From positions 134,380-198,379 of the forward strand of contig NZ_WVVV01000009.1 of NCBI RefSeq assembly GCF_012911015.1: a stretch of DNA of 64,000 nucleotides, in the 5' to 3' direction. The stretch is from Chelativorans sp. ZYF759 (GTDB taxonomy: Bacteria; Pseudomonadota; Alphaproteobacteria; Rhizobiales; Rhizobiaceae). Each line of letters starts with the position of its first letter. The first letter of the stretch is position 1. Shown here one piece after another: positions 11,875 to 21,061 of this stretch. Both the position numbers and the translations under genes were made by a program. The notes below the pieces were generated by a model. The model did not search any database and was not told the origin of the DNA. It worked only from the letters and a program-made list of their open reading frames with translations.

Positions 11875-12792
11875 CTATCGCCGTCGATCCGCGACGAAAC
11901 GCGCGGCGGCGCGCAGCCGCCCGGCTCTGTCTTTAAAGATCGCGACCGCTTCTTCCGCCTGCGCGACCAGTCCGCGAAGCTGTCGGCGCGCCCATTCCTC
12001 GCCGTGCAGGGCGGCAAGCGTCGCCTTGCCCGCCGCCTGGTCCTTGCCCGTTGCCTTGCCGAGCGCGGCACTGTCGCCGGTCAGGTCGAGAAGGTCGTCG
12101 GCGAGCTGGAAGGCAAGACCGACAGCGTTTCCATATTCTCGCAGCGCCTCGCGCCGGGCCGGATCGGCGCGCCCGACCACCGCGCCCGCTTCGCAGGAAA
12201 AGCGGATCAGCGCGCCGGTCTTCATGGCCTGCAGCGTGATGATGCCCGCCTCGTCCGGCGCCTGCTTTTCGGCCTGCAGGTCGAGCGCCTGGCCGCCCGC
12301 CATGCCGCCCAGCCCCGCCGCCCGCGCCAGTGAAAGCACGAGATCGGAGCGCTGGTCCGTCGCCAGATGATCCATCCCGTCGGCCAGGATGTCGAAGGCC
12401 AGCGTCAGCAGGCTGTCGCCGGCAAGGATGGCGGTCGCCTCGTCGTAGGCGCGGTGGACGGTCGGCATGCCACGGCGCAGATCGTCGTCATCCATCGCGG
12501 GCAGGTCGTCATGGATCAGCGAATAGCAGTGGACGCATTCCACCGCAGCCGCCACCCGCAGGGCGCCGGGACCATCGGCGTCGAAGAGCGATGCGCTTTC
12601 CAGAACCAGAAACGGCCTGAGCCGTTTGCCGCCGTTGAGGACTCCGTGCCGCATCGCCTCGAGCAGGCGCGCGGGACGGGTGATTTCGCCGTCGCGGGGA
12701 CGGGCGTCGAGCAGCTCGTCCAGGGTCGCGTCGACCTGGCGGGCCCGGTGCGCGAGGGCGGCTTCGAATTCGTCGTCAACCGTGTGGTCCAT
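11875..12792 (-). CDS. ispA: Polyprenyl synthetase (farnesyl/geranylgeranyl diphosphate synthase)
   Basis: A 305-residue trans-prenyltransferase joining isopentenyl diphosphate to allylic diphosphates. The first aspartate-rich motif is HDDLPAMDDDDLRRG; the second is FQLADDLLDLTGD. GGKRLRPFLV and MKTGALIRFS are also characteristic. Length and motifs fit farnesyl diphosphate synthase (IspA), although chain length cannot be fixed from sequence alone. The ATG at 12792 gives the normal family N terminus, but no strong ribosome site is visible before it. The open frame continues upstream. The gene is divergent from mtgA and thematically linked to ispG. Confidence 0.9.
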   Translation of the reverse strand: MDHTVDDEFEAALAHRARQVDATLDELLDARPRDGEITRPARLLEAMRHGVLNGGKRLRPFLVLESASLFDADGPGALRVAAAVECVHCYSLIHDDLPAMDDDDLRRGMPTVHRAYDEATAILAGDSLLTLAFDILADGMDHLATDQRSDLVLSLARAAGLGGMAGGQALDLQAEKQAPDEAGIITLQAMKTGALIRFSCEAGAVVGRADPARREALREYGNAVGLAFQLADDLLDLTGDSAALGKATGKDQAAGKATLAALHGEEWARRQLRGLVAQAEEAVAIFKDRAGRLRAAARFVADRRR

Positions 12793-12901
12793 GGCGGAGC
12801 GATGGCCGCAAATGCGATGGCGGTCAAGCCCGAGGCAACCGATCGTGCGTTGCATGGCGGCAGTCGAGTCCTGTATGCGGTTGGCAGAGGCAGGAGGTTG
12901 A

Positions 12902-13645
12902 TTGGGTTTGGGCGAGGAACCGGAAATCGTGGTCGAACCGCGGCGTAGGAGCAAGCCGAGATCACGCAGCCGCGTTCGAACGTGGCTGCTGCGCGCCTTC
13001 GTCGGGCTGGTCGTGCTGGCGCTCGTGCCGTTTGGTCTCACCCTCGTCTACGCGGTGCCCCCGGTGCGGCCCGTCTCCACCTTGATGATGCTCGACCTTG
13101 CCACGCTGCGCGGATACGACCGGCGCTGGGTGGAGCTGGACGATATGGGCCCCAACATCGTCAACGCGGTGATGATGTCGGAGGACGGCCAGTTCTGCCG
13201 CCACCGCGGCATCGATGTGGGAGAATTCCGGGCCCTGCTGGAGGAGGCGTTGGCCGGCGGGGCGACGCGCGGCGGCTCCACCATCACCATGCAGACGGTC
13301 AAGAACCTCTTCCTCTGGCACGGCCGCTCCTATGTGCGCAAAGCGATCGAGTTGCCGCTCGCGGTCTATTTCGATGCGGTCTTGTCGAAGAAGCGGATCA
13401 TGGAGATCTATCTCAACATCGCCGAATGGGCGCCGGGTGTCTATGGCGCGGAGGCCGGGGCCCGCCACCATTTCGGTGTCGGCGTGAGCCAGTTGACGCC
13501 GCGGCAGGCGGCCCTGATGGCCGTCACCCTTCCTCATCCGGCCGGGCGCAATCCCGCCAATCCGACGGCCAACCTCAACCGGGTCGCCAATACGATCGAG
13601 CGGCGCGCGCGTGGAGCGGGGGGATATGTCGGCTGTCTGCGTTGA
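12902..13645 (+). CDS. mtgA: Monofunctional peptidoglycan glycosyltransferase
   Basis: A GT51 glycosyltransferase of about 247 residues that polymerises lipid II into glycan strands. A basic N-terminal tail is followed by one membrane anchor (about residues 28-52). The catalytic Glu lies in [13 protein letters not shown], and [15 protein letters not shown] is the second conserved motif. [14 protein letters not shown] is the third. A TGA stop directly precedes the frame, and only TTG codons at 12902 and 12908 are available as starts. AGGAGG at 12892-12897 fits 12908 somewhat better (10 bases) than 12902 (4 bases). No transpeptidase domain follows, so it is the monofunctional type. Confidence 0.93.
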   Translation: MGLGEEPEIVVEPRRRSKPRSRSRVRTWLLRAFVGLVVLALVPFGLTLVYAVPPVRPVSTLMMLDLATLRGYDRRWVELDDMGPNIVNAVMMSEDGQFCRHRGIDVGEFRALLEEALAGGATRGGSTITMQTVKNLFLWHGRSYVRKAIELPLAVYFDAVLSKKRIMEIYLNIAEWAPGVYGAEAGARHHFGVGVSQLTPRQAALMAVTLPHPAGRNPANPTANLNRVANTIERRARGAGGYVGCLR

Positions 13646-13777
13646 AATATGGCTGCCGGGCTCTGGCCAAACGCAGCGAGGACGTGTATAGCCACGCCGA
13701 ATTTCACGTATTCCGGCCGTTCCGCGTGGCCCTTCGACCAAGGGCGGCGGCGGTCATTTGACGATTGGAGCTGTAAG

Positions 13778-13960
13778 ATGGCCGTACCAAAAAGAAAGAC
13801 CTCGCCGTCCAAGCGCGGCATGCGCCGTTCCGCCGACGCGCTGAAGGCCCCGACCTATGTCGAGGACAAGAATTCCGGCGAGATGCGCCGTCCGCATCAC
13901 GTCGACCTGAAGACCGGCATGTATCGCGGCCGCCAGGTTCTGGAGCCGAAGGAGAGCTGA
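13778..13960 (+). CDS. rpmF: 50S ribosomal protein L32
   Basis: A 60-residue basic protein starting [20 protein letters not shown], the signature N terminus of L32. The rest matches the rhizobial type without zinc-binding cysteines. The ATG at 13778 follows a GGAG ribosome site at the right distance. The gene sits alone between mtgA and a strong terminator at 13989-14016. It is a component of the large ribosomal subunit. Confidence 0.97.
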   Translation: MAVPKRKTSPSKRGMRRSADALKAPTYVEDKNSGEMRRPHHVDLKTGMYRGRQVLEPKES

Positions 13961-13988
13961 TCTCCGTTCGCCTCGACGAATTTTCGAC

Positions 13989-14016
13989 AAAGGACCGGTT
14001 TCGACCGGTCCTTTTT
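13989..14016 (+). terminator. Rho-independent terminator after rpmF
   Basis: A perfect 11-base-pair stem (AAAGGACCGGT at 13989-13999 with its complement at 14004-14014) is closed by a TTCG tetraloop. It is followed by a T-run (TTTTTCGTTT). This is a textbook intrinsic terminator ending rpmF transcription. Confidence 0.93.
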
Positions 14017-14104
14017 CGTTTCGCAAGGCGTTTGCGCCGGGCTGGCCGTGGCATGATCGAGCCGGTATGTCTGGGGTCCCCATCAACGAGATCAGGAACC
14101 CGAC

Positions 14105-15691
14105 ATGCGCCAACCCGATCTTCCCGGCCGTTCGCCGGTCATCGCCGAAAACGGCATGGCGGCCACTTCCCATCCGCTGGCAACGCAGACGGCCGTGCAG
14201 GTGCTGCGCGAGGGCGGCAACGCGGTCGATGCGGCGATCGCGGCGTCGGCGACGCTCTGCGTGGTCGAGCCGCACATGACCGGCATCGGCGGCGACTGCT
14301 TCGTGATTCTGGCCGAGCCGGACGGCTCCGTCTTCGGGCTCAACGGATCGGGCCGGGCACCGGCGGGCGCCGATGCTGCCTGGTATCGCGAAAACGGTCA
14401 TGCGCGGATGCCGCAGACCGGGGTGCATTCGGTCACGGTGCCGGGCGCCATCAAGGCCTGGGAGGTGCTGGCCGACCGCTTCGGTACGCTTGGTTTCGAC
14501 CGTCTCTTCGCCGACGCCATCCGCTATGGCGAGGAGGGCTACGCCGTCCACGAGCGGGTCGGCACGATGTGGTCGCGCTATGTCGGCGAACTGGCCGCCG
14601 ACGAGGGCGCGCGGCGCCACTGCCTCGTTGACGGGCATGCACCCCGCATCGGCCAGCGCCATCGCTGGCCAGCCCTGGCGGCTACCATGCGCCACATCGC
14701 GAAAAAGGGCGCGAAAGGTTTTTACGAGGGAGAGATCGCGGCCGAGATCGTTGCCACGATCAGGGCCAAGGGCGGGTTCATGAGCGAGGTCGACCTTGCC
14801 GAGGTCGAGGCCGACTGGGTGGACCTGATTGCCGCGCCCTATGGCGGCCACGACGTCCTCGAGATCCCCCCCAACGGGCAGGGCATCACCGCGCTGATCC
14901 TCCTCAAGCTCTTCGAGAAACTCGGCACTGGCGCGCTTGCGCCGGACAGCGTTGAGCGGTGGCATCTGGAAATCGAGGCCGGGCGCCTGGCCTATTCGGT
15001 GCGGGATCATCTGGTGGCCGACCCTGTGGCCATGACGGTCACGACCGACGAGCTGCTATCGGACCGCCACATCGAGGCGCTGGCCGCCCGGGTGGACCGG
15101 AAGCGCCGCGTCGAGACGATCGAGCTGCCGGCCATGCCGGATTCCGACACCGTCTATCTCACGGTCGTCGATCGCGACGGCCGCGCCGTTTCCTTCATCA
15201 ACTCGACCTATAGCGCCTTCGGCTCGAAGGTGGTGACGCCGAATTCCGGGGTGGTGCTCCAGAACCGCGGTGGCTGTTTCACCCTGAAGGAAGGCCACCC
15301 CAACGAGCTGGGCCCGCGCAAACGCCCCATGCACACGATCATTCCCGCCATGGCGATGCAGGAGGGCCTGGCATCGGTATCGTTCGGGGTCATGGGCGGG
15401 GCCTATCAGCCGATGGGCCATGCGCATGTCTTCTCCAACCTGGTGGACCACGGCATGAATCCCCAGGAGGCGATCGATCATCCGCGCCTGTTCTGGAACG
15501 AGGACGGCACGCTGGCCGCCGAAAGCGGGCTTCCGCCCGCCATCCTGCAGGGTCTCGAAGAGCTGGGGCACGGCATCGGCGCCTGCGACATGCCGCATGG
15601 CGGCGGCCAGATGATTCTCATCGATCGCGCAAACGGCTTCCTCGTGGGCGCCTCCGATCCCCGGAAGGACGGCTGCGCGGCGGGCTGGTGA
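14105..15691 (+). CDS. Gamma-glutamyltransferase family protein
   Basis: A 528-residue N-terminal nucleophile hydrolase. MAATSHPLATQTAVQVLREGGNAVD-type opening and PHMTGIGGDCFVI identify the gamma-glutamyltransferase family. Self-cleavage is expected before the Thr in DSDTVYLTVVD, aligned with the TTH nucleophile motif of classical enzymes; the usual second Thr and His are replaced by Val and Tyr. The small-subunit motif GSKVVTPNSGVVLQNRG follows. No signal peptide is evident, so the enzyme is probably cytoplasmic and may act on glutathione or other acyl compounds (for example as an acylase-like member). It stands alone and converges with the PRC-barrel gene across a terminator. Confidence 0.88.
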   Translation: MRQPDLPGRSPVIAENGMAATSHPLATQTAVQVLREGGNAVDAAIAASATLCVVEPHMTGIGGDCFVILAEPDGSVFGLNGSGRAPAGADAAWYRENGHARMPQTGVHSVTVPGAIKAWEVLADRFGTLGFDRLFADAIRYGEEGYAVHERVGTMWSRYVGELAADEGARRHCLVDGHAPRIGQRHRWPALAATMRHIAKKGAKGFYEGEIAAEIVATIRAKGGFMSEVDLAEVEADWVDLIAAPYGGHDVLEIPPNGQGITALILLKLFEKLGTGALAPDSVERWHLEIEAGRLAYSVRDHLVADPVAMTVTTDELLSDRHIEALAARVDRKRRVETIELPAMPDSDTVYLTVVDRDGRAVSFINSTYSAFGSKVVTPNSGVVLQNRGGCFTLKEGHPNELGPRKRPMHTIIPAMAMQEGLASVSFGVMGGAYQPMGHAHVFSNLVDHGMNPQEAIDHPRLFWNEDGTLAAESGLPPAILQGLEELGHGIGACDMPHGGGQMILIDRANGFLVGASDPRKDGCAAGW

Positions 15692-15693
15692 AC

Positions 15694-15728
15694 GAAAAAG
15701 CGCCCGGCGTCATCGACACCGGGCGCTT
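15694..15728 (-). terminator. Terminator between the convergent GGT and PRC-barrel genes
   Basis: AAGCGCCCGG (15698-15707) pairs perfectly with its complement at 15719-15728 around an 11-base loop. On the minus strand the stem is followed by a CTTTTTCG run, making a good terminator for the PRC-barrel gene. It may also serve the convergent transferase gene, though the plus-strand T-run is weak. Confidence 0.85.
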
Positions 15729-15765
15729 CTATTTGCCTCAAAGAGGCTGGTCCTGAGCCCTCAGC

Positions 15766-17037
15766 TTACTGAGGAACGATGCGCTGCTCGTCGCGCTGCT
15801 CGGCATAGGTCGCCTCGTCATATTCCGGCGCCGCCTCGAGCTGCTCCTGCGTGTAGCCGGTATAGACATACCAGTTCTCGTTCTGGTCACGCATGAACTC
15901 GACTTCGTCCAGACCAAGGGCAACCTCGCGGGTACCCATGCCCAGGAAACCACCGACATCGACGATGATCGCATCGAACGAGCCTTCTTCGGTCAGCAGG
16001 ATGTCGCCAACATTGCCGATGTTGTCATCGTTGGCGCCATAGACATCCGAGCCGATCAGGTCGTCAGCGCGGAGCTGGCCCATGTCGACTGCTTCCATGC
16101 CGTCGCGGTTGACCGCTGCGGTCTCGGTCTGGTCGACGCCAGGCTCGGCCTGCTCGCCGTCAACTGCGGCCTGCTGGTCGGCAGCAGCGCCAACCTGGGC
16201 CTCATCCTGACCGGCGAGACGAACCTCGAAGTTCAGCTGGAAGTTCTGCTGGTCCGACTGGACCATGACAGTTCCACCATCGGCGACGACGTGCTCGCCA
16301 CCCATGCCGGCCTGTGCGGGCTGGCCGTCCTGCTGGGCAGCCATGTCCTGCTGCTGACCGTCCTGCTGGGCAGGCTGCTGCTGGGCAGCCATGTCACCCG
16401 TCATGCGCTGTTCGTCGCGCTGCTCGGTCCAGGTCGCCTGGTCATACTGGGGCGAACCCTCGAGCTGTTCCTGGGTGTAGGGCGAATAGACGTAGAGGTT
16501 GCCCTGTCCATCGGACATCAGCTCCAGATCGTCCATGCCGAGCGCGACTTCACTGGCGCCCATGCCGAGGAAACCGCCCACGTCCACGACGATCGCGTCG
16601 ACCTGGCCGTCTTCGGTCAGAAGCACGTCACCGACGCTGCCGATGTTCTCGTCCTGCGCGGAATAGACGTCCGAGCCGATGAGGTCGTCAGCGCTGATCT
16701 GCTGCAGATCGGTCGCCTCGAACTGGCCGCGGTCCATCGTCTGGGCCTGACCGTCCTGCGCCATCTGCTGGTCCTGGTCGGCAGCCTGCGTCTGCTGCTG
16801 CTCGGTGCCGCCCGGCTCGATGCCGTCCTGACCGGCCGCCTGCTCGGGCGTCTGGTTTTCCACGCCGGCCGCGCCGGAATGAAGGATCAGGTTGATCTGG
16901 GCGTTCTCACGCTCGGCCTCGATGATGACGGTGTCGCCGGCCTGAACGGTAATTTCGTGTTCCGCCTGACCCTGGGCATAGGCGCCGGTAACGGCGAATG
17001 CGGTAAGGGCGGTTGTAGCAAGTAGCTTGCGAATCAT
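15766..17037 (-). CDS. Secreted protein with two PRC-barrel modules
   Basis: A 423-residue protein with a signal peptide (MIRKLLATTALTAFAVTGAY, cut after AYAQ). It has two copies of one module. Each begins with a short beta-rich part (EHEITVQAGDTVIIEA, GEHVVADGGTVMVQSD), continues through a Gln/Ala-rich linker, and ends in a PRC-barrel. The barrels share ADDLIGSDVY, VDVGGFLGMG, YTQEQLE and EQRDEQR. PRC-barrels are found in RimM, photosynthetic H subunits and many envelope proteins of alphaproteobacteria; the role of secreted tandem types is unknown. An upstream ATG at 17124 is rejected because it would bury the signal peptide. A terminator follows the gene. Confidence 0.85.
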   Translation of the reverse strand: MIRKLLATTALTAFAVTGAYAQGQAEHEITVQAGDTVIIEAERENAQINLILHSGAAGVENQTPEQAAGQDGIEPGGTEQQQTQAADQDQQMAQDGQAQTMDRGQFEATDLQQISADDLIGSDVYSAQDENIGSVGDVLLTEDGQVDAIVVDVGGFLGMGASEVALGMDDLELMSDGQGNLYVYSPYTQEQLEGSPQYDQATWTEQRDEQRMTGDMAAQQQPAQQDGQQQDMAAQQDGQPAQAGMGGEHVVADGGTVMVQSDQQNFQLNFEVRLAGQDEAQVGAAADQQAAVDGEQAEPGVDQTETAAVNRDGMEAVDMGQLRADDLIGSDVYGANDDNIGNVGDILLTEEGSFDAIIVDVGGFLGMGTREVALGLDEVEFMRDQNENWYVYTGYTQEQLEAAPEYDEATYAEQRDEQRIVPQ

Positions 17038-17196
17038 GTGTCTCGTTCTCCCTGGTTGAGAAGCATTTGCGGCATGCACGAAGTGCGGGGCCGCTGGCTG
17101 CGCTCGCCACCATCGGCGTCGCAACCCTGCCTAACCAATCCTCACTGGGGAGAGATGTTCCGAAAAAGAGTCCGGAAATCGTTGAGTGCCGATGGC

Positions 17197-17820
17197 CTAG
17201 CCGCGATCCATCTGGTCCAGCTTGCGCTGCATCGCGGCAATCTGGTCCTTGAGGTCGCGCAGGTCGTCGGGTTTTTCCGCGGCCTCTGGCGGCGCCTCGG
17301 CCGACGCTTCTTCTGCGCCCGCATCGGTCTCGCCGCCGGCTACCGGAAACGGCGTGAACAGGCGCATCGCGTTCTGGAACATCTCGACATTGCGCCGGGC
17401 CTGTTCCTCCATCGCCTTGATGGGCGTGGCCATGTTCATCATGTCGAGCGGCGTCTTGGGCATTGCCTGCTGCATCTGCTCGCGGAAGCGCTCCTGCTCC
17501 TTGGCGAAGGCGATCATGGACTGCTCGAGAAAGCTCGGGACCACCATCTGCATCTGGTCGCCGTAAAAGGAGATGAGCTGACGCAGGAAGGAAACGGGCA
17601 GCATGTTCTGGCCGTCCTTGTTCTCCAGCTCGAAGATGATCTGGGTCAGGACGGGATGCGTGATGTCCTGGCCGCTCTTGGCGTCCTGGACGGTGAACTC
17701 CTCGTCGCGGCGGATCATTTGCGCGAGGTCTTCCAGCGTCACATAGCTGCTGGTGCCCGTATTATAGAGGCGACGGTTGGCGTATTTCTTGATGACGACC
17801 GGGCCGTTCCTGGCGGGCAT
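17197..17820 (-). CDS. phaR: Polyhydroxyalkanoate synthesis repressor PhaR
   Basis: A 207-residue regulator of storage-polymer synthesis. The N-terminal DNA- and polymer-binding domain contains VVIKKYANRRLYNTGTSSYV. Two PHB-accumulation segments follow (FTVQDAKSGQDITHPVLTQI and MLPVSFLRQLISFYGDQMQ), and the tail is acidic and coiled. PhaR-type proteins bind nascent polyhydroxybutyrate granules and repress phasin and their own genes. GGAG precedes the ATG at 17820; an upstream ATG at 17886 gives a non-family extension. It is divergent from phaA across 244 bases, the common arrangement in Rhizobiales. Confidence 0.95.
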   Translation of the reverse strand: MPARNGPVVIKKYANRRLYNTGTSSYVTLEDLAQMIRRDEEFTVQDAKSGQDITHPVLTQIIFELENKDGQNMLPVSFLRQLISFYGDQMQMVVPSFLEQSMIAFAKEQERFREQMQQAMPKTPLDMMNMATPIKAMEEQARRNVEMFQNAMRLFTPFPVAGGETDAGAEEASAEAPPEAAEKPDDLRDLKDQIAAMQRKLDQMDRG

Positions 17821-18025
17821 GTACACGCTCCAATGGTTCGCGTTCCGCAGTAAGCGCCTGAAATCCTTCGAGCCGCGCGGCAGCATATGCGCAAAGGGCG
17901 GGCAATTGAAAGCGATTTGTGCAACGCCATAATGGCGACCCGGCCCCTCGCTATGCCGCCATCGTCTTGCGTTTGCCGGAGGGGCTGACCCATTTGACTT
18001 GTGTCATTGAAACGGCAAGAAACAT

Positions 18026-18041
18026 AGGCAACATTTTGCCT
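18026..18041. promoter_or_regulatory. Perfect palindromic box upstream of phaA
   Basis: AGGCAACATTTTGCCT is a 6-base inverted repeat with a 4-base centre, ending 23 bases before the phaA ATG. It lies in the leader, close to the ribosome site, so a protein bound there could block initiation. Which regulator binds is unknown; PhaR is encoded divergently and is one candidate. Confidence 0.5.
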
Positions 18042-18064
18042 CAACAGGCCATCGGGAGAGCCAT

Positions 18065-19246
18065 ATGTCAGCTTCGATCGTCATCGCGGGCGCCGCGCGC
18101 ACGCCCGTCGGATCCTTCAACGGCGCCTTCGCCACCGTCGCCGCGCACGAGCTTGGTGCCGCCGCCATCCGGGAAGCCCTCGCGCGCGCGGGCTTGGATG
18201 CGGGCGAGGTCGACGAGGTGGTGATGGGCCAGATCCTGTCGGCAGGCGAGGGCCAGAACCCCGCCCGCCAGGCGGCGCGGCTGGCCGGCTGCCCCGACGA
18301 GACGACGGCCTGGGGCCTCAACCAGCTGTGCGGTTCCGGCCTGCGCGCGGTCGCCATCGGCATGCAGCAGATCCAGACCGGCGATGCCGGGATCATCGTC
18401 GCGGGCGGGCAGGAATCCATGTCCATGGCGCCGCATTGCGCGCATCTGCGCGCCGGCCACAAGATGGGCGATCTCAAGTTCATCGACACCATGATCAAGG
18501 ACGGCCTGACGGATGCGTTCTACGGCTACCACATGGGCAACACGGCCGAGAACGTGGCCCGCAAGTGGCAGCTGACCCGCGAGGAGCAGGACGTCTTCGC
18601 CGTCGCGTCCCAGAACAAGGCCGAGGCCGCCCAGAAGGCCGGGCGCTTCAAGGACGAGATTGTGCCCTTCACGGTGAAGGGTCGCAAGGGCGACACGATC
18701 GTCGAGGACGACGAGTATATCCGCCACGGCGCGACCATCGAGGCGATGCAGAAGCTGCGTCCCGCCTTCGACAAGGAAGGCACGGTGACGGCCGCCAACG
18801 CGTCCGGCATCAATGACGGCGCCGCCGCCGTGGTGCTGATGAGCGAGGCCGAGGCCGGCAAACGCGGCATCGTCCCGCTCGCCCGCATCGTGTCCTGGGC
18901 GACCGCTGGCGTCGACCCGCAGATCATGGGCACCGGGCCGATCCCGGCCTCGCGCAAGGCGCTGGAGAAGGCCGGCTGGAAGGTCGATGATCTTGATCTC
19001 GTCGAGGCCAACGAGGCCTTCGCCGCGCAGGCCTGCGCGGTCAACAAGGACATGGGCTGGAACCCCGACATCGTGAACGTCAATGGCGGCGCGATCGCCA
19101 TCGGCCACCCGATCGGCGCGTCCGGCGCGCGCGTCTTCAACACGCTTCTGTTCGAGATGCAGCGGCGCGGCGCGAAAAAGGGTCTTGCGACCCTGTGCAT
19201 CGGCGGCGGCATGGGAGTCGCCATGTGCGTGGAATCGATGAACTGA
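18065..19246 (+). CDS. phaA: Acetyl-CoA acetyltransferase (beta-ketothiolase)
   Basis: A 393-residue biosynthetic thiolase condensing two acetyl-CoA to acetoacetyl-CoA, the first step of polyhydroxybutyrate synthesis. The nucleophile is Cys89 in [28 protein letters not shown] supplies the catalytic His near 349, and [13 protein letters not shown] the second Cys near 379. GGGAGAG precedes the ATG. It lies upstream of phaB on the same strand and divergent from phaR. No polymer synthase (phaC) is in the window. Confidence 0.96.
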   Translation: MSASIVIAGAARTPVGSFNGAFATVAAHELGAAAIREALARAGLDAGEVDEVVMGQILSAGEGQNPARQAARLAGCPDETTAWGLNQLCGSGLRAVAIGMQQIQTGDAGIIVAGGQESMSMAPHCAHLRAGHKMGDLKFIDTMIKDGLTDAFYGYHMGNTAENVARKWQLTREEQDVFAVASQNKAEAAQKAGRFKDEIVPFTVKGRKGDTIVEDDEYIRHGATIEAMQKLRPAFDKEGTVTAANASGINDGAAAVVLMSEAEAGKRGIVPLARIVSWATAGVDPQIMGTGPIPASRKALEKAGWKVDDLDLVEANEAFAAQACAVNKDMGWNPDIVNVNGGAIAIGHPIGASGARVFNTLLFEMQRRGAKKGLATLCIGGGMGVAMCVESMN

Positions 19247-19361
19247 AGCCAATGACGGGATGAAGGCGGGCAAGAAGAACGGAAGCGCGAAGCGATCCCT
19301 TCGCTGAGCGCGATCCGTCACTGCCCGCCAGTCATACGAGATCCAATGGGAGGAGAACTGC

Positions 19362-20084
19362 ATGTCACGAGTTGCACTGGTCACGGGCGGGTCCCGCGGC
19401 ATCGGCGCGTCCATCTCGGTCGCCCTGAAGGAAGCCGGCTACAAGGTCGCCGCCAACTATGCCGGCAATGACGAAGCGGCATCGAAATTCCGCGACGAGA
19501 CCGGCATCCCGGTCTTCAAATGGTCGGTCGCCGACTATGAGGCCTGCGCGGCCGGCATCGCCCAGGTCGAGGCGGAACTCGGTCCCGTCGAGGTGCTGGT
19601 CAACAATGCCGGCATCACGCGCGACGCCATGTTCCACCGCATGACCCCGCAACAGTGGCGCGAGGTGATCGACACCAATCTGTCCGGCGTCTTCAACATG
19701 ACGCATCCGCTGTGGTCCGGCATGCGCGACCGCAAGTTCGGCCGCGTCATCAACATCTCTTCCATCAATGGCCAGAAGGGCCAGGCCGGGCAGGCCAACT
19801 ATTCGGCTGCCAAGGCTGGCGACATCGGTTTCACCCGGGCGCTGGCGCAGGAAGGAGCCCGGGCCGGCATCACCGTCAACGCGATCTGCCCCGGCTACAT
19901 CGCTACGGAGATGGTCATGGCCGTGCCCGAAAAGGTCCGCGAATCGATCATCGGCCAGATTCCCGTCGGCCGCCTGGGCGAGCCGGAGGAGATCGCCCGC
20001 TGCGTGGTCTTCCTCGCCTCCGACGAGGCCGGTTTCATCACGGGCTCGACCATCTCGGCCAATGGCGGGCAGTTCTTCTCCTGA
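19362..20084 (+). CDS. phaB: Acetoacetyl-CoA reductase
   Basis: A 240-residue short-chain dehydrogenase reducing acetoacetyl-CoA to (R)-3-hydroxybutyryl-CoA. The nucleotide loop is VTGGSRGIGASIS, the NNAG motif is VLVNNAGITRDAMFHRM, and the active site has Ser (INISSINGQKG) with YSAAKAG. The C-terminal EEIARCVVFLAS and ITGSTISANGGQ are typical of PhaB. GGGAGGAG precedes the ATG. It follows phaA with a 115-base gap containing no obvious terminator, so the two are probably co-transcribed. Confidence 0.96.
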   Translation: MSRVALVTGGSRGIGASISVALKEAGYKVAANYAGNDEAASKFRDETGIPVFKWSVADYEACAAGIAQVEAELGPVEVLVNNAGITRDAMFHRMTPQQWREVIDTNLSGVFNMTHPLWSGMRDRKFGRVINISSINGQKGQAGQANYSAAKAGDIGFTRALAQEGARAGITVNAICPGYIATEMVMAVPEKVRESIIGQIPVGRLGEPEEIARCVVFLASDEAGFITGSTISANGGQFFS

Positions 20085-20318
20085 TGCATGGCGCCGTCTA
20101 TCCACCGCTCTCCCGTGGACGAGCGGTGGATAAGGTCTCACAAGCTGTGGGCAAGCTGTGGATAAGATTCACGCCACCTGCCTGGTGCCGCAAGGGGTGG
20201 TGTCTCCGGCCGTGAGGCCGGCCCTTATCCCTAGATCTTGTAGGGAACAAATAGGGAAGCGGCCGGAGTCAGCGATTCGTCGCCGTTTCGTTCGAGGCCC
20301 GTTCCAAATGTGGCTGGG
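20085..20318. other. Intergenic region with a hairpin and DnaA-box-like motifs
   Basis: This 234-base gap lies between the convergent phaB and methyltransferase genes. A perfect 10-base-pair hairpin (20101-20110 with 20121-20130) follows phaB, without a T-run. Next come three DnaA-box-like 9-mers in one orientation: GGTGGATAA (20125-20133), TGTGGGCAA (20146-20154) and TGTGGATAA (20157-20165). The last is the exact complement of TTATCCACA. A GATTC (GANTC, CcrM-type) site abuts the exact box. No gene is seen here. Confidence 0.55.
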
Positions 20319-20945
20319 TCACAGACGTTCGAAGCGGCTGAACTGGAAGTGCTGGACATTGCCGCCGGGTGTCATGTGGTCGTGCTGGCGTGTCTCGCGC
20401 AGGATGAAGCCCGCGCCGAGTTCGGTTGCCAGCGACCGCGCGTCGTGGCGCATCACTGGCAGCCCGCTGCATTTTTCCGGGCCGTCGGGCGCGAAAGTGC
20501 CGATAATGACGTGGCCGCCCGGATTGAGCGCCGCGCGCAAGCGTTTCACATAGGCCTCGCGATCGGCGGTCTGGACGAGGAAGTGGAAAGCCGCGCGGTC
20601 GTGCCAGATGTCGTATGTCGCTTCCGGCTTCCAGGTCGTGGCGTCCGCCACGATCCAGTCGACGGACCGGGCCCTGTCTCCAATCCGGTCGCGCGCGACC
20701 TCGAGGGCTTTCTGCGAGAGGTCGAGTACCGTCACCTTGCTGTGCCCGCGGTCCAGGAGGGCATCCACGAGACGCGATTCGCCACCACCCACGTCGATGA
20801 TGCTCGCTTCCTTCCCCATCCCCGTGGCGCCGATCATGTCGAGCGAGATTTGCGGGCATTCCTGAAACCAGCTGACTTCCTGCTCGGCCTTGGTTTCGTA
20901 GACCTTCTGCCAGTGTTCCGCGCGGTCATCGGGGGAGGTGGTCAT
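20319..20945 (-). CDS. Class I SAM-dependent methyltransferase
   Basis: A 208-residue soluble methyltransferase. Motif I is SIIDVGGGESRLVDALLDRG, with the acidic SAM-ribose residue in VTVLDLSQKAL. WIVADATTW and YDIWHDRAAFHFLV follow as later motifs. The last resembles the thiopurine S-methyltransferase / small metabolite subgroup, but the substrate is unknown. GAAAGG precedes the ATG at 20945, giving MTTSPDDRAEHWQKVYETK, a normal start for this group; longer in-frame starts are possible. It is divergent from the helicase gene across 116 bases. Confidence 0.85.
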   Translation of the reverse strand: MTTSPDDRAEHWQKVYETKAEQEVSWFQECPQISLDMIGATGMGKEASIIDVGGGESRLVDALLDRGHSKVTVLDLSQKALEVARDRIGDRARSVDWIVADATTWKPEATYDIWHDRAAFHFLVQTADREAYVKRLRAALNPGGHVIIGTFAPDGPEKCSGLPVMRHDARSLATELGAGFILRETRQHDHMTPGGNVQHFQFSRFERL

Positions 20946-21061
20946 CGGCTGCACCTTTCGTGTCGTGTACAATCTGGGCATTGGGTTGCGGAGATGCAAT
21001 TCGCCCGGGTGCCTGCTAAGAAGAAAGCAATGCCTGCCCAAGAGACGCGAATCTCCCGCCA

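Noticed and set aside
20101-20170. A chromosomal origin of replication
   Set aside because: DnaA-like boxes are present but there is no AT-rich unwinding region and no replication gene nearby.
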